Assembly: GCA_050296515.1 (NCBI GenBank)
Contig: JBNKRJ010000114.1
Coordinates: 1 to 64,000 of the forward strand
Length of the DNA stretch: 64,000 nucleotides
Direction of reading: 5' to 3'
Source: NBLH01 sp050296515
Lineage (GTDB): Bacteria > Bacteroidota > Bacteroidia > Bacteroidales > NBLH01
The notes below the pieces were generated by a model. That model was not told the DNA's origin and did not search any database. It was given only the letters and a program-made list of their open reading frames with translations. Both the position numbers and the translations under genes were made by a program. Shown here piece after piece: positions 52,607 to 60,047 of the stretch. Numbering within the stretch: position 1 is the first letter of the stretch; each line of letters starts with the position of its first letter.

Positions 52607-53416
52607 TCAGCGTTCCAGTTCGTTGCTTCTTTCCTGCTTACGTTGACTCAAACGAGTCAGTTCATCCATGCGTTCCAGTGTTTGGAGATGTTCAGAGTTG
52701 ATACCTAGTGTTTTGAGCCTGTATTTTTTGTTTTCACTCCATACGCCACTGAATTTCCCTCGATATTCATAAGGGGCTAATTCTTTGGTTTTGAGCCGTT
52801 CGATGAAATCTATTTTCCCCTTGGACTTATCAAAAATTTCTTTCACCAGAATTTTCAAATTTTCCTTTTTGGTTTCGGCCTTGTTCTTCGGCTTTGCTTT
52901 TTCCTGGTTTAGCTCTTTTTTCTTTTCTTCCAGGTAAGCAAAGGAATGCTGTATTTCCGGGTATTTTTCCAACTGGTATTGCTCCAGTCCGGCCAAGGCT
53001 TTAACAAATTCTTTCTCGCCCAACCGATGTGCTTTTGATGAAAGATATTCATTTGAGCTGACCATAAAATGTACGTGTATGTGCTTTTTGTCCATGTGTA
53101 GCCCAGCCACCACTTGGTTGTTAGGGCAAAAACTTTCAATGAGCTTATGTGCCATATCTTCGAGTTTTTCTCTTGTCAGTACTGCTGAATCCAATGGTGA
53201 ATAGCTTTGGATAAGGTGCTTTAACACAATTCCATTTTTCCTTTTGGGCTTTAGTTTCGCATTTTTCCGGAACTCTTTTGCGACTTCACCAACATCTGTT
53301 GAACTAACATTATGAAAAATGGCAAAAGAATCTTTATCGTTTAAAAAACCAGAAAGGACATAGTTGGCCACGTTTTTATAGTTTGTCCTCTGATGTGAAA
53401 GAAATTTTACAATCAT
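52607..53416 (-). CDS. Relaxase (MobP/BF-type mobilisation nuclease) with shared C-terminal tail
   Basis: A 269-residue relaxase that nicks oriT and pilots the DNA strand. The N-terminal region MIVKFLSHQRTNYKN with Tyr, and the histidine motif HMDKKHIHVHFMVSS (about residues 108-122), are typical of the Relaxase/Mobilisation nuclease family. The C terminus ends in a 21-residue tail, R-M-x2-L-x3-S to LER, also found on seven nearby gene products. Overlaps the MobC-like gene by 4 bases (ATGA). Confidence 0.9.
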   Translation of the reverse strand: MIVKFLSHQRTNYKNVANYVLSGFLNDKDSFAIFHNVSSTDVGEVAKEFRKNAKLKPKRKNGIVLKHLIQSYSPLDSAVLTREKLEDMAHKLIESFCPNNQVVAGLHMDKKHIHVHFMVSSNEYLSSKAHRLGEKEFVKALAGLEQYQLEKYPEIQHSFAYLEEKKKELNQEKAKPKNKAETKKENLKILVKEIFDKSKGKIDFIERLKTKELAPYEYRGKFSGVWSENKKYRLKTLGINSEHLQTLERMDELTRLSQRKQERSNELER

Positions 53417-53955
53417 CTGTTTTCAAATTTTGCAATAAGTTCTTTGAGCTTTACCAGAAAACCAGGGTTCTTTTCCAAAACCTGCCATATTAAATCGAGC
53501 AAATTGACAGGCTTTCGAAATATATCGGCAATCCTTTCTTCCATTTCGGCAATCCAGTTTTGAATTTTTTTGATGTCAGAGTGAAAAACGGTATTGCTGG
53601 CATTAATTTTTACAGCAATTTGATTGACCAGATTCCCTACCCGTTTGATTTCCAGCCGCAAGGCACGGAGCATGTTTTCGTCTGGCAAGACATGTATTTC
53701 CTCGAAATAGGCCTTTACAATCTTTTTGATAATGGCCGTTACTGAAATGCCCAGCTTTTTGGCTAGTTCGGTAAGCTTCCGAACCAGGCGCAAGTCAAAC
53801 CAAAGTTCAAAACGCTTTGAACGTTTGTTCCTCGACTTTCGGTATTCCTGTTGGTATGCCTTTTCGTACTCTTTTATTGCTTCCAGTACTTTTTTACTCT
53901 TATCATCTGGGTTGTATCCTTTAGATAATAAATATTCAGTTCTGTTCATTTTCAT
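53413..53955 (-). CDS. MobC-like relaxosome accessory protein
   Basis: A 180-residue protein. Its central part has a ribbon-helix-helix-like region (FELWFDLRLVRKLTELAKKLGISVTAIIKKIVKAYFEE) followed by LRALRLEIKRVGNLVNQIAVKINAS, the classical MobC/BmgB motif 'L-x-x-ig-NLNQia'. It would bind oriT and help the relaxase. It overlaps the relaxase start. The end KLKELIAKFENR has the beginning but not the full length of the shared tail. Confidence 0.82.
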   Translation of the reverse strand: MKMNRTEYLLSKGYNPDDKSKKVLEAIKEYEKAYQQEYRKSRNKRSKRFELWFDLRLVRKLTELAKKLGISVTAIIKKIVKAYFEEIHVLPDENMLRALRLEIKRVGNLVNQIAVKINASNTVFHSDIKKIQNWIAEMEERIADIFRKPVNLLDLIWQVLEKNPGFLVKLKELIAKFENR

Positions 53956-54009
53956 ATCAGAAATTTTAAGGGCTGGGAACTTAACACTAAGAGTTCCCTT
54001 CCCGAAATT

Positions 54010-54285
54010 TTAACGGCCTAAGTCTTTACCCTTTTGATTTTTCCCTTGGCTGAGCCTTTTTAGCTCATCAACTCTGGCTTGAATTGCTTTTTTATGTTCC
54101 AGCTTGTTTTTTAAGCCTTGTTCAATCCTTGCCAACAGGCCATAGACGGGGGTGCTTTTGATGTATTCCTTTTTTATGGAGTTGATGGCAAGCAAAAGGC
54201 CGTCGGTTGTTTCAACGCAGGTCAATCCACTGGCAAACCATTTTTCAAAAGTTTCTACCGAGTTTTCTAAAGGTTTATTTATCAT
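54010..54285 (-). CDS. Small paralogue with shared tail, copy 1
   Basis: A 91-residue protein of the repeated family: an N-terminal helix (TFEKWFASGLT), AINSIKKEYIKSTPVYGLLA, G-x3-spaced residues, and the tail RVDELKRLSQ ending KDLGR. No known domain. See the array of paralogues to 57,024. Confidence 0.65.
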   Translation of the reverse strand: MINKPLENSVETFEKWFASGLTCVETTDGLLLAINSIKKEYIKSTPVYGLLARIEQGLKNKLEHKKAIQARVDELKRLSQGKNQKGKDLGR

Positions 54286-54347
54286 AATTCCATCTTTTGA
54301 TTTCCAGATAAGTTTTGGTGCTTGTTTTTAGAAAGTCTAAAAGAATC

Positions 54348-55187
54348 TCATCGTCTATGGCCTTTTTCATTGTTTTTGTTGCCACTTGAAGCTTTGCTTA
54401 AATCGTCAAGCCTGTTTTTAACGGCAAGGCACTCCTTCATGCCGTCCTCTATCCCCTCGACAAGTCTGAATTCTAAGCTGTCCTTACCATAATCATCCTT
54501 TATTAACCCCATAATGGAAAGGCGGAACTCCAAATTTTTTTTGCTATTAGCAACTGCGTGATTAAAGCCTATTTGATAAATTGCATACCTTTCTTTAGCC
54601 CCTGGCTCTTTCAGCTCTTCGCCATGGAGCGAGGCTTGCCTTTTCGCAGCATTGCTGAATTTCTCAAATTCAATCCGAGCCAATCCACCATGTTCCATTC
54701 CCTTGGCAAAAGCATGTTCCAGGCTGTTTTTATGAAATGCATTTGTTATAGTTTGAATGAACCATTTATTAGATTCTTTAGCTGTTCTCTGTACAGCGCC
54801 AGCTTTTATCCCCTCTATGAAAATTACTTCATACTTATATTTTTCCTCCAATTCTTTGCCAAGAATTTCATGGTAATCCATTAGAGTTTCCTCTATTGCC
54901 TCCTTGATCATACTTTCGATTTCGAGCCTAAGTCCAAGGCCTTCCTCAACCCCATTGATAAAAAGGTGTTCCACACTTTTTCTGTTGTACCCCCATTTTA
55001 ATGTAACAATGTCTTCAAATGCCTTCCTCTCCTCTTTTTCTTTGTAAAGACCTACTTGCAACCCTTTTTTGTAGACAATTGTGCGCTTTGCTTCTTCTGT
55101 AAGCTTTTCCTCAACTGCTTCGCTGTTAATTGCTTCTGTTATTGTTTTATTTATGAACTTTTGATATTTCTTCTCTTTTGCATCCAT
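54348..55187 (-). CDS. Three-repeat protein with shared tail
   Basis: A 279-residue helical protein that appears to contain about three copies of the module found once in the smaller neighbours: Y/F-x2-G-x3-G ... S-x-E-x2-F-x2-G-x3-G. Examples are VEHLFINGVEEGLGLRLEIE, LEHAFAKGMEHGGLARIE and LEFRLVEGIEDGMKE. The C terminus is RLDDLSKASS ending KGHRR, a divergent form of the tail. Function unknown. Confidence 0.62.
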   Translation of the reverse strand: MDAKEKKYQKFINKTITEAINSEAVEEKLTEEAKRTIVYKKGLQVGLYKEKEERKAFEDIVTLKWGYNRKSVEHLFINGVEEGLGLRLEIESMIKEAIEETLMDYHEILGKELEEKYKYEVIFIEGIKAGAVQRTAKESNKWFIQTITNAFHKNSLEHAFAKGMEHGGLARIEFEKFSNAAKRQASLHGEELKEPGAKERYAIYQIGFNHAVANSKKNLEFRLSIMGLIKDDYGKDSLEFRLVEGIEDGMKECLAVKNRLDDLSKASSGNKNNEKGHRR

Positions 55188-55279
55188 GATTTTTTATGTT
55201 TAAAATTTATATACTTTGATGTACATGGCTTATGTTTTATCCTTCCAGGCTATATGTACTGGCTTGGAATTTTTATCGA

Positions 55280-55559
55280 TTAACGCTCAAGGGATAGTCC
55301 TTTGTTTTTTCTAGTTGTAGAGATGTCAGACAGCTCTTTTAATTGTTGATAAGTTCTCTGTTGTTCACGTTGTTTTACTCCTTGTACAAAACCATCTTTT
55401 AGCCCCTTGCTGTATGCTTCCCATAATTCTCGTTTATAAAATGGGTTGTATGGGTTACTTTTTTCCAGTTCTTTGTCCTCTAAGGCAGTATCAATCCCCT
55501 TTTTTGTACCCCTCACTGTATGCGTCCAATGCAGCTTCTGAATATCTTTTGTTTTTCAT
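55280..55559 (-). pseudogene. Paralogue with shared tail, frameshifted
   Basis: A start ATG at 55,559 overlaps the stop of the gene before (ATGA) and opens MKNKRYSEAALDAYSEGYKK. One extra base in the run of six A and four G (55,496-55,505) stops that frame; the next frame continues GIDTALEDKELEKSNPYNPF to the tail QLKELSDIS ... SLER. The joined protein would closely match the copy at 56,091-56,366. Sequencing error or true mutation cannot be separated here. Confidence 0.7.
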
Positions 55560-55942
55560 CGTCCCAAATCCCTTTCTTGTTTGTTATTTTTTTGAGAAAT
55601 ATTCTTGAGCTGTTCCAATTTGGCTTCATTAATATCTTTAGCCAATTCGGGACAATGCTCAGAGATTCTTTTTTCACCACAATATATGTCCCTTTCAATA
55701 GGCAGTCCGAACGGTGGGCATTTAACCTCTTTCAGCTCATCAATACTGAAATAACCCCATTCGCTTTCCAATAGTTGAACATAGCCAAAGCAAGTATTCG
55801 ATTCTTTATCGTATTCGGTAGCATACCAGGTTCCAGCTCCCGAAGGATTGAAAAACTTTGCAACTACAATAGGGTTAGGCTCTTTTTCCTGGCTTCCAAC
55901 TTCCCGAAACCGTTTCTCTAAGTCATCTGTAATTAATTTCAT
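55556..55942 (-). CDS. DUF2958-type protein with shared tail
   Basis: A 128-residue protein. The core matches DUF2958: PIVVAKFFNPSGAGTWYATE, ESEWGYFSIDELKEVKCPP, GLPIERDIYCG. DUF2958 proteins are common on plasmids and conjugative elements; their function is unknown. Unlike the neighbouring paralogues it has a different fold, yet ends in the same tail (KLEQLKNIS ... RDLGR). It overlaps the frameshifted gene by 4 bases. Confidence 0.75.
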   Translation of the reverse strand: MKLITDDLEKRFREVGSQEKEPNPIVVAKFFNPSGAGTWYATEYDKESNTCFGYVQLLESEWGYFSIDELKEVKCPPFGLPIERDIYCGEKRISEHCPELAKDINEAKLEQLKNISQKNNKQERDLGR

Positions 55943-56018
55943 GCTTTAAATAATTAGAAATTTAAAATTTGGGGGAAGACTTATACACGCTTACCCTGTT
56001 TTGCCGAAAAAATAATTT

Positions 56019-56097
56019 GGGCGTTCCCTACGGTCGGGCTTTCCACTATATCTTTTTCTCGTACCTCAAAAAAGGATGCCGTTACAATCCCTAACGC
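56019..56097 (-). repeat. Bacteroidota-type intergenic repeat
   Basis: The stretch from GGGCGTTCCCTACGGTCGGG to CAATCCCTAACGC closely resembles a sequence I recall as recurring between genes in many Bacteroidota genomes. Its end overlaps the last two codons and stop of the paralogue at 56,091. The identification is from memory and the role is not known. Confidence 0.4.
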
Positions 56098-56366
56098 TCA
56101 ACGGCTTTGTTATCTGATTCCTTTGCTTTAAGTGCTGAAAGCTCCTTCAACCGCTCATATGCCTGCTGTTGTTCTCTCTGTTTCACGCCTTGTAGGAACC
56201 CGTCTTTTAAACCTTTTCCATATCCCTCCCAGCAACTCCGGTTATAAAAGAGGCTGTACGGATTCATCTTCGTCAGCTCCTTATTTGCCAGGGCAATATC
56301 AATACCCCTCTTATAACCTTCGTTGTAGGCATTCAACGCTGAGATAGAGAACCTTTTTCGTTTCAT
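56091..56366 (-). CDS. Small paralogue with shared tail, copy 2
   Basis: A 91-residue protein: ALNAYNEGYKRGIDIALANK, then NPYSLFYNRSCWEGYGKGLK and DGFLQGVKQREQQ, and the tail RLKELSAL ... NKAVER (one residue shorter, Ser replaced by Lys). It is the intact counterpart of the frameshifted gene at 55,280-55,559, with over half of aligned residues identical by eye. It overlaps the gene before it by 4 bases. Confidence 0.68.
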   Translation of the reverse strand: MKRKRFSISALNAYNEGYKRGIDIALANKELTKMNPYSLFYNRSCWEGYGKGLKDGFLQGVKQREQQQAYERLKELSALKAKESDNKAVER

Positions 56367-56674
56367 CGTCCAAGGTCTTTTTCATTGGTTTTTTCATGAT
56401 TGGAAACCTTCTTTAAAGCTTCGAGCCTTAATTGGATTTTATTTTCCTTTTCTTTTCGGACTTTCAAACCGTATTCAAAACCTTCCGTAAAACCAATCAT
56501 AGGGCTTTCCTTAATTTGTTCTTCTTTCAGGGCATGAATACCTTCCAAAAGTTGCTTGTCGAGTTTTTCATCCTTTATACCAGTTACAAAACCAATATTG
56601 AACAATTGTATATATGTTGCTTCAAACAACCTGTCCGTCTCGTCTGATGAAATATTGCTTTTTCCTTTTCCCAT
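56363..56674 (-). CDS. Small paralogue with shared tail, copy 3
   Basis: A 103-residue protein: YIQLFNIGFVTGIKDEKLD, IHALKEEQIKESPMIGFTEG, FEYGLKVRKEKENK, and the tail RLEALKKVSN ending KDLGR. The stop codon overlaps the ATG of the next gene, pointing to translational coupling. No known domain. Confidence 0.66.
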   Translation of the reverse strand: MGKGKSNISSDETDRLFEATYIQLFNIGFVTGIKDEKLDKQLLEGIHALKEEQIKESPMIGFTEGFEYGLKVRKEKENKIQLRLEALKKVSNHEKTNEKDLGR

Positions 56675-56694
56675 AACTCTTAATGATTAAAAAG

Positions 56695-57024
56695 CTACCT
56701 TCCAATATCCTTATCTTCATTTTTCGTTTTAGAAGTTTTTGCTAAATCCTCTATACGCTTTTTGGTTTCTTGTTTTTTTTCTGGTTCTTCAGGGATTTTT
56801 TTGTTTGCCTCGTACTTTTCTTTTTCTTCTTCCCTGTACTTTCGCATCCTCATCCCATTATTGAAACCTGCCGTAAACCCTCGAATGTAAGGCGACTTTG
56901 GGTTTGTTTCTTTTAATGAATTAATGGCATTTTCCAAATCCTCGCTTATTTCCTCACCCAGCGTACTAAGGTTAAACCCGTTATTATACGCTTGCGTGTA
57001 AACCATATTCCAACTTGTACTCAT
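56695..57024 (-). CDS. Small paralogue with shared tail, copy 4
   Basis: A 109-residue protein: VYTQAYNNGFNLSTLGEE, AINSLKETNPKSPYIRGFTA, GFNNGMRMRKYREE, a glutamate/lysine-rich linker, and the tail RIEDLAKTS ending KDIGR. It is the first of the array, 11 bases after the HTH gene. Function unknown. Confidence 0.66.
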   Translation of the reverse strand: MSTSWNMVYTQAYNNGFNLSTLGEEISEDLENAINSLKETNPKSPYIRGFTAGFNNGMRMRKYREEEKEKYEANKKIPEEPEKKQETKKRIEDLAKTSKTKNEDKDIGR

Positions 57025-57035
57025 AATTTTTAGAT

Positions 57036-57302
57036 TTAAAAGGTTTCAAAACGGTGTTCCTCTAAATAAGCCATAATAGATTCCCTATCATAAAGCAGGA
57101 GCTTTCGGGATGGTGCCGTATAGCTGATTTTTCCCTCAGACCTTAGTTTCCAAAGCGTTGTCTTGCTCCTGATTCCAAGGAGCGACATGGCATCCTTTTC
57201 TGAAATCCACCTGTTGGGCTGTTTTTGTACTTTTTCCAACCGTTTCACTATTTCTTCGATGATTCGGTAAAAAGCTTTCGTTTCAATTGTAATTACTTCC
57301 AT
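57036..57302 (-). CDS. HTH_17/excisionase-like DNA-binding protein
   Basis: An 88-residue protein with a MerR/excisionase-type helix-turn-helix: RWISEKDAMSLLGIRSKTTL, WKLRSEGKISYTAPSRKLLL, YDRESIMAYLEEH. Such proteins are common in Bacteroidota mobilisable elements as regulators or excision factors. Position at the head of the paralogue-relaxase gene run suggests it controls the run. Confidence 0.8.
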   Translation of the reverse strand: MEVITIETKAFYRIIEEIVKRLEKVQKQPNRWISEKDAMSLLGIRSKTTLWKLRSEGKISYTAPSRKLLLYDRESIMAYLEEHRFETF

Positions 57303-57357
57303 TTTTTAAATTTTTTGAATGATTAAAATTTCCCTGTCGAAAAACAGGGCTTTGAAT

Positions 57358-59625
57358 TTATAGGTTGGCTTTGAAGCTGACTTTTGCGCCCTTGTTTTCT
57401 TCTAAGTAAAATTTCCAAAATTTCTGGGCTTCTCTGACTAATTCATCAATCTGGGGGTCGGTAGTATTAAAAATGACAATGATTTCTATTCCAGATAAGT
57501 CCGGTATGATTCCTCCATAGTATTCCAATTCGGTGATTAAAACTCCGTAGGGTGTTTGTTTTTGTATATCCTCATAAAAACTCACTTTTGAATTTTCGAG
57601 CATATCTGAGAAAATAATCAGCACTTTTCTTTGCGACTGCTTTGATTGAAGAATTTCAGCGGCTTCGCAAATAGTCGAATGGATTTTGGATTGGTCAAAA
57701 TGATAATTCGAGATGTAGGCATCATCTATGAATTTTTCAATTTCTTTTTCAAAATCCTCTAATTTTTCCTTTCGGGTAAATTTATTCTCCAAGGCACTCC
57801 CGGCTTCCAGGGATACTGTATTGTACACATTTCGGGAAACGTTGTTGATAGTTGTCAAAGAAAAATCCCCGTAGTTTACTGCACCTTCATTTTCGTCAAT
57901 ATGCATAATCTTAAGCACCTTTGAAGCCGTAAGCTTATAGGCATCTGATTTTGCATCTGGTGTCCTGTCTACAATAGCAATAACTGAAGTTGCTATTGGC
58001 TCTGTTTTTTGGCAACCCATTGAGAACAATGCGAGAAGAAAGGTAATCACCGGAAAAACAAATTTTGCAGGCAGGTTTCTTGGCTTTGAATTTAACCTGG
58101 AAACTTTGCCATCAGAATTTTCAACTTTATCAGGAACTTCCATTTCATCAGAAGTCACCTCTGAAGTACCTGGCTTCTCTGATTTTATTTCATCGTCCTT
58201 TCGAACTTTGTCGACGATATAGTCCTCATAATGAATGTCAAAATTGAGTACCCCATTTTTGTAAGGATAGGCAAAGCCGTAATCCTCAAATTCAAAAGCC
58301 AAATCAGGGACTTCTTGTTCCCAATATTTACAGGTCTTTTTATCGTTCCTGTGAAGATGGTTAATCGTCCTGAACCGCTGGGTTTTCTCTTTATTGTACT
58401 GGTTAATAAGACGAAAATGTTCGAAGAAGGTGGCTTTGGACATATCTATTTGTTCTGTTGCCTCGGCAATGTTTTCCCTGAGTTCGAATTCTTTGTTGTT
58501 CAACCCATCTAATTCACTTTGAAATTGCCCATCAATTTCTTTAACTTCGGCCAATTCCTTTTGTTCAACCTTATCCAGTTCCTTCACTGTTTTATTGATT
58601 TCTTTATCCAGTCTTTTCTTTTTATTCAAGAGTGAATTGTATTCCCGTGCCTTCGGGAGGTTTTTGTGGTGCAAATGGTAGCTTGCATAGGTACTTACGA
58701 AGTAAAAGAAAAAGTTTAGGGCAGTAAATCCGTATCGGATAAGTGGCGGGAAATCGACACCATCAGCTTGGGACAGATAGTACAACCTGGCTTCGCCGAG
58801 AAATAAAGTTATCAAAAATGCAAAGCTGGCTACAACCAAAGGGATAAGCCATTTGCGTTTTTCTTTTTTGTGATGGTAACTTTTGAGCATTATCCCTGAT
58901 AAATCACTGCACACAATAAGTGAAGTGGCAATACCAACAGTCAGGGCATAAGTAAAAACCATGTTCTCCCGCATCACTGACAAAGCCGTAGCAATGGCGA
59001 CAATATCCGCAATGACGATGATGGTTATCCATATGAAGTAGACCTTTTTAACAAGGTCGATTTTCCCGTTGGAGGGCTTGATTTCCAATTCTTTTGAAAG
59101 CTCCAAAAGGTTTTCTTTGACTGTTTTGATTTGTTCTTTCAAATCCTCGATTTTTTCTTTCAGCCATTGGATGATTTCAGTGAACTTCTTTTTTGAAGCC
59201 TCGATGGCCTTGTCCCATTTCTCCAGCAACCTTTTTTTCAATACTTCATAGTACCTGTGCGGGTCCTGGAAAAACAATTTTAAGTCATCACGCTTTAAAT
59301 AAAAGATATTGAACATTTTAGCGATATGGCCAAAAATTACAGTTCCTAAGATATGCACCAAGGCTTGGTATTTTGCCCGTATCCATTTTTCAACCGGGGG
59401 AGGTGTTGTTTCTTCCGGTGATGGAAGGTTTTTTTCGGCTAATTTCTTGCCTACCGCTTTTACTATTCGCTCAACAAGAAAATTGGTTTCCTGTATCGCC
59501 CTAAACACGGTTGTTAACACAATAAAAGTGATTTCGGAGTTCCCGGTTTTTTGTCCTTTCGCTTTTTTCTCTTGCCTTGGTTTTTTACCAGGCATTTTAA
59601 AAAGCCCTTTTAATTTTTCTTTCAT
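57358..59625 (-). CDS. Membrane protein with internal lipobox-like segment and vWA-like domain
   Basis: A 755-residue protein. Basic N terminus, then helices, with four membrane segments around residues 200-310 (VYFIWITIIVIADIVAIATA; MVFTYALTVGIATSLIVC; WLIPLVVASFAFLITLFLG; YGFTALNFFFYFVSTYAS), a coiled coil (about 330-400), and a cytosolic part. A hydrophobic segment FVFPVITFLLALFSMGC (Cys538) looks like a lipoprotein signal in mid-protein. The C-terminal 200 residues are vWA-like (SVIAIVDRTPDAK; KVLIIFSDMLENS). It may be two ancestral genes joined. Role in transfer is unknown. Confidence 0.7.
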   Translation of the reverse strand: MKEKLKGLFKMPGKKPRQEKKAKGQKTGNSEITFIVLTTVFRAIQETNFLVERIVKAVGKKLAEKNLPSPEETTPPPVEKWIRAKYQALVHILGTVIFGHIAKMFNIFYLKRDDLKLFFQDPHRYYEVLKKRLLEKWDKAIEASKKKFTEIIQWLKEKIEDLKEQIKTVKENLLELSKELEIKPSNGKIDLVKKVYFIWITIIVIADIVAIATALSVMRENMVFTYALTVGIATSLIVCSDLSGIMLKSYHHKKEKRKWLIPLVVASFAFLITLFLGEARLYYLSQADGVDFPPLIRYGFTALNFFFYFVSTYASYHLHHKNLPKAREYNSLLNKKKRLDKEINKTVKELDKVEQKELAEVKEIDGQFQSELDGLNNKEFELRENIAEATEQIDMSKATFFEHFRLINQYNKEKTQRFRTINHLHRNDKKTCKYWEQEVPDLAFEFEDYGFAYPYKNGVLNFDIHYEDYIVDKVRKDDEIKSEKPGTSEVTSDEMEVPDKVENSDGKVSRLNSKPRNLPAKFVFPVITFLLALFSMGCQKTEPIATSVIAIVDRTPDAKSDAYKLTASKVLKIMHIDENEGAVNYGDFSLTTINNVSRNVYNTVSLEAGSALENKFTRKEKLEDFEKEIEKFIDDAYISNYHFDQSKIHSTICEAAEILQSKQSQRKVLIIFSDMLENSKVSFYEDIQKQTPYGVLITELEYYGGIIPDLSGIEIIVIFNTTDPQIDELVREAQKFWKFYLEENKGAKVSFKANL

Positions 59626-60047
59626 AACGTTTCATTTTAAAATTTGAAAAATCACCTTCGAGTTGCGCAACTGTCAGATATGAATAATGCCGGTTGAATC
59701 CTGATGGATTCTTTTGAGCGTTTCTGTAAGGAAAGACGAAATGTCCCCGAAAATCTAAACAAGCCCATCCGATTTCCTTCTTTTTTTAGAAAGCTCTCAA
59801 AAAAGTAAGAATTACCGATAAGGCTATGTATCCCTGGAGCAGGCCATCAAAAAGCATGGCAGATATTTTGGAAGTAGCAAAAAGGAAAAGGATGATAAAG
59901 CAAAAAAGGTGAAAATAGTTGTATGGTGCACTTGCCTTTTTATGAACTTAAGGTCGGTTGCCACTATCTCATTTGATGTTATCTGGACTGCTTTGTTTTG
60001 AAAATTGTTCTTTTCCCGTCTTATAAAAAACAAAATCAATACCTGTT
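59626..60047. other. Intergenic region between divergent genes
   Basis: About 420 bases between the membrane/vWA gene and the sigma-factor gene. I see no convincing coding frame; a short frame MYPWSRPSKSMADILEVAKR on the plus strand (near 59,827) is too short and isolated to call. Promoters of both divergent genes must lie here. Confidence 0.4.

Noticed and set aside
54010..57024. Diversity-generating retroelement or toxin-immunity array
   Set aside because: No reverse transcriptase or template repeat is present, and the paralogues lack toxin motifs and differ throughout instead of at adenine-matched positions.
59827..59910. Short plus-strand frame MYPWSRPSKSMADILEVAKR
   Set aside because: Only 28 codons, isolated, with no ribosome site or recognisable homologue.
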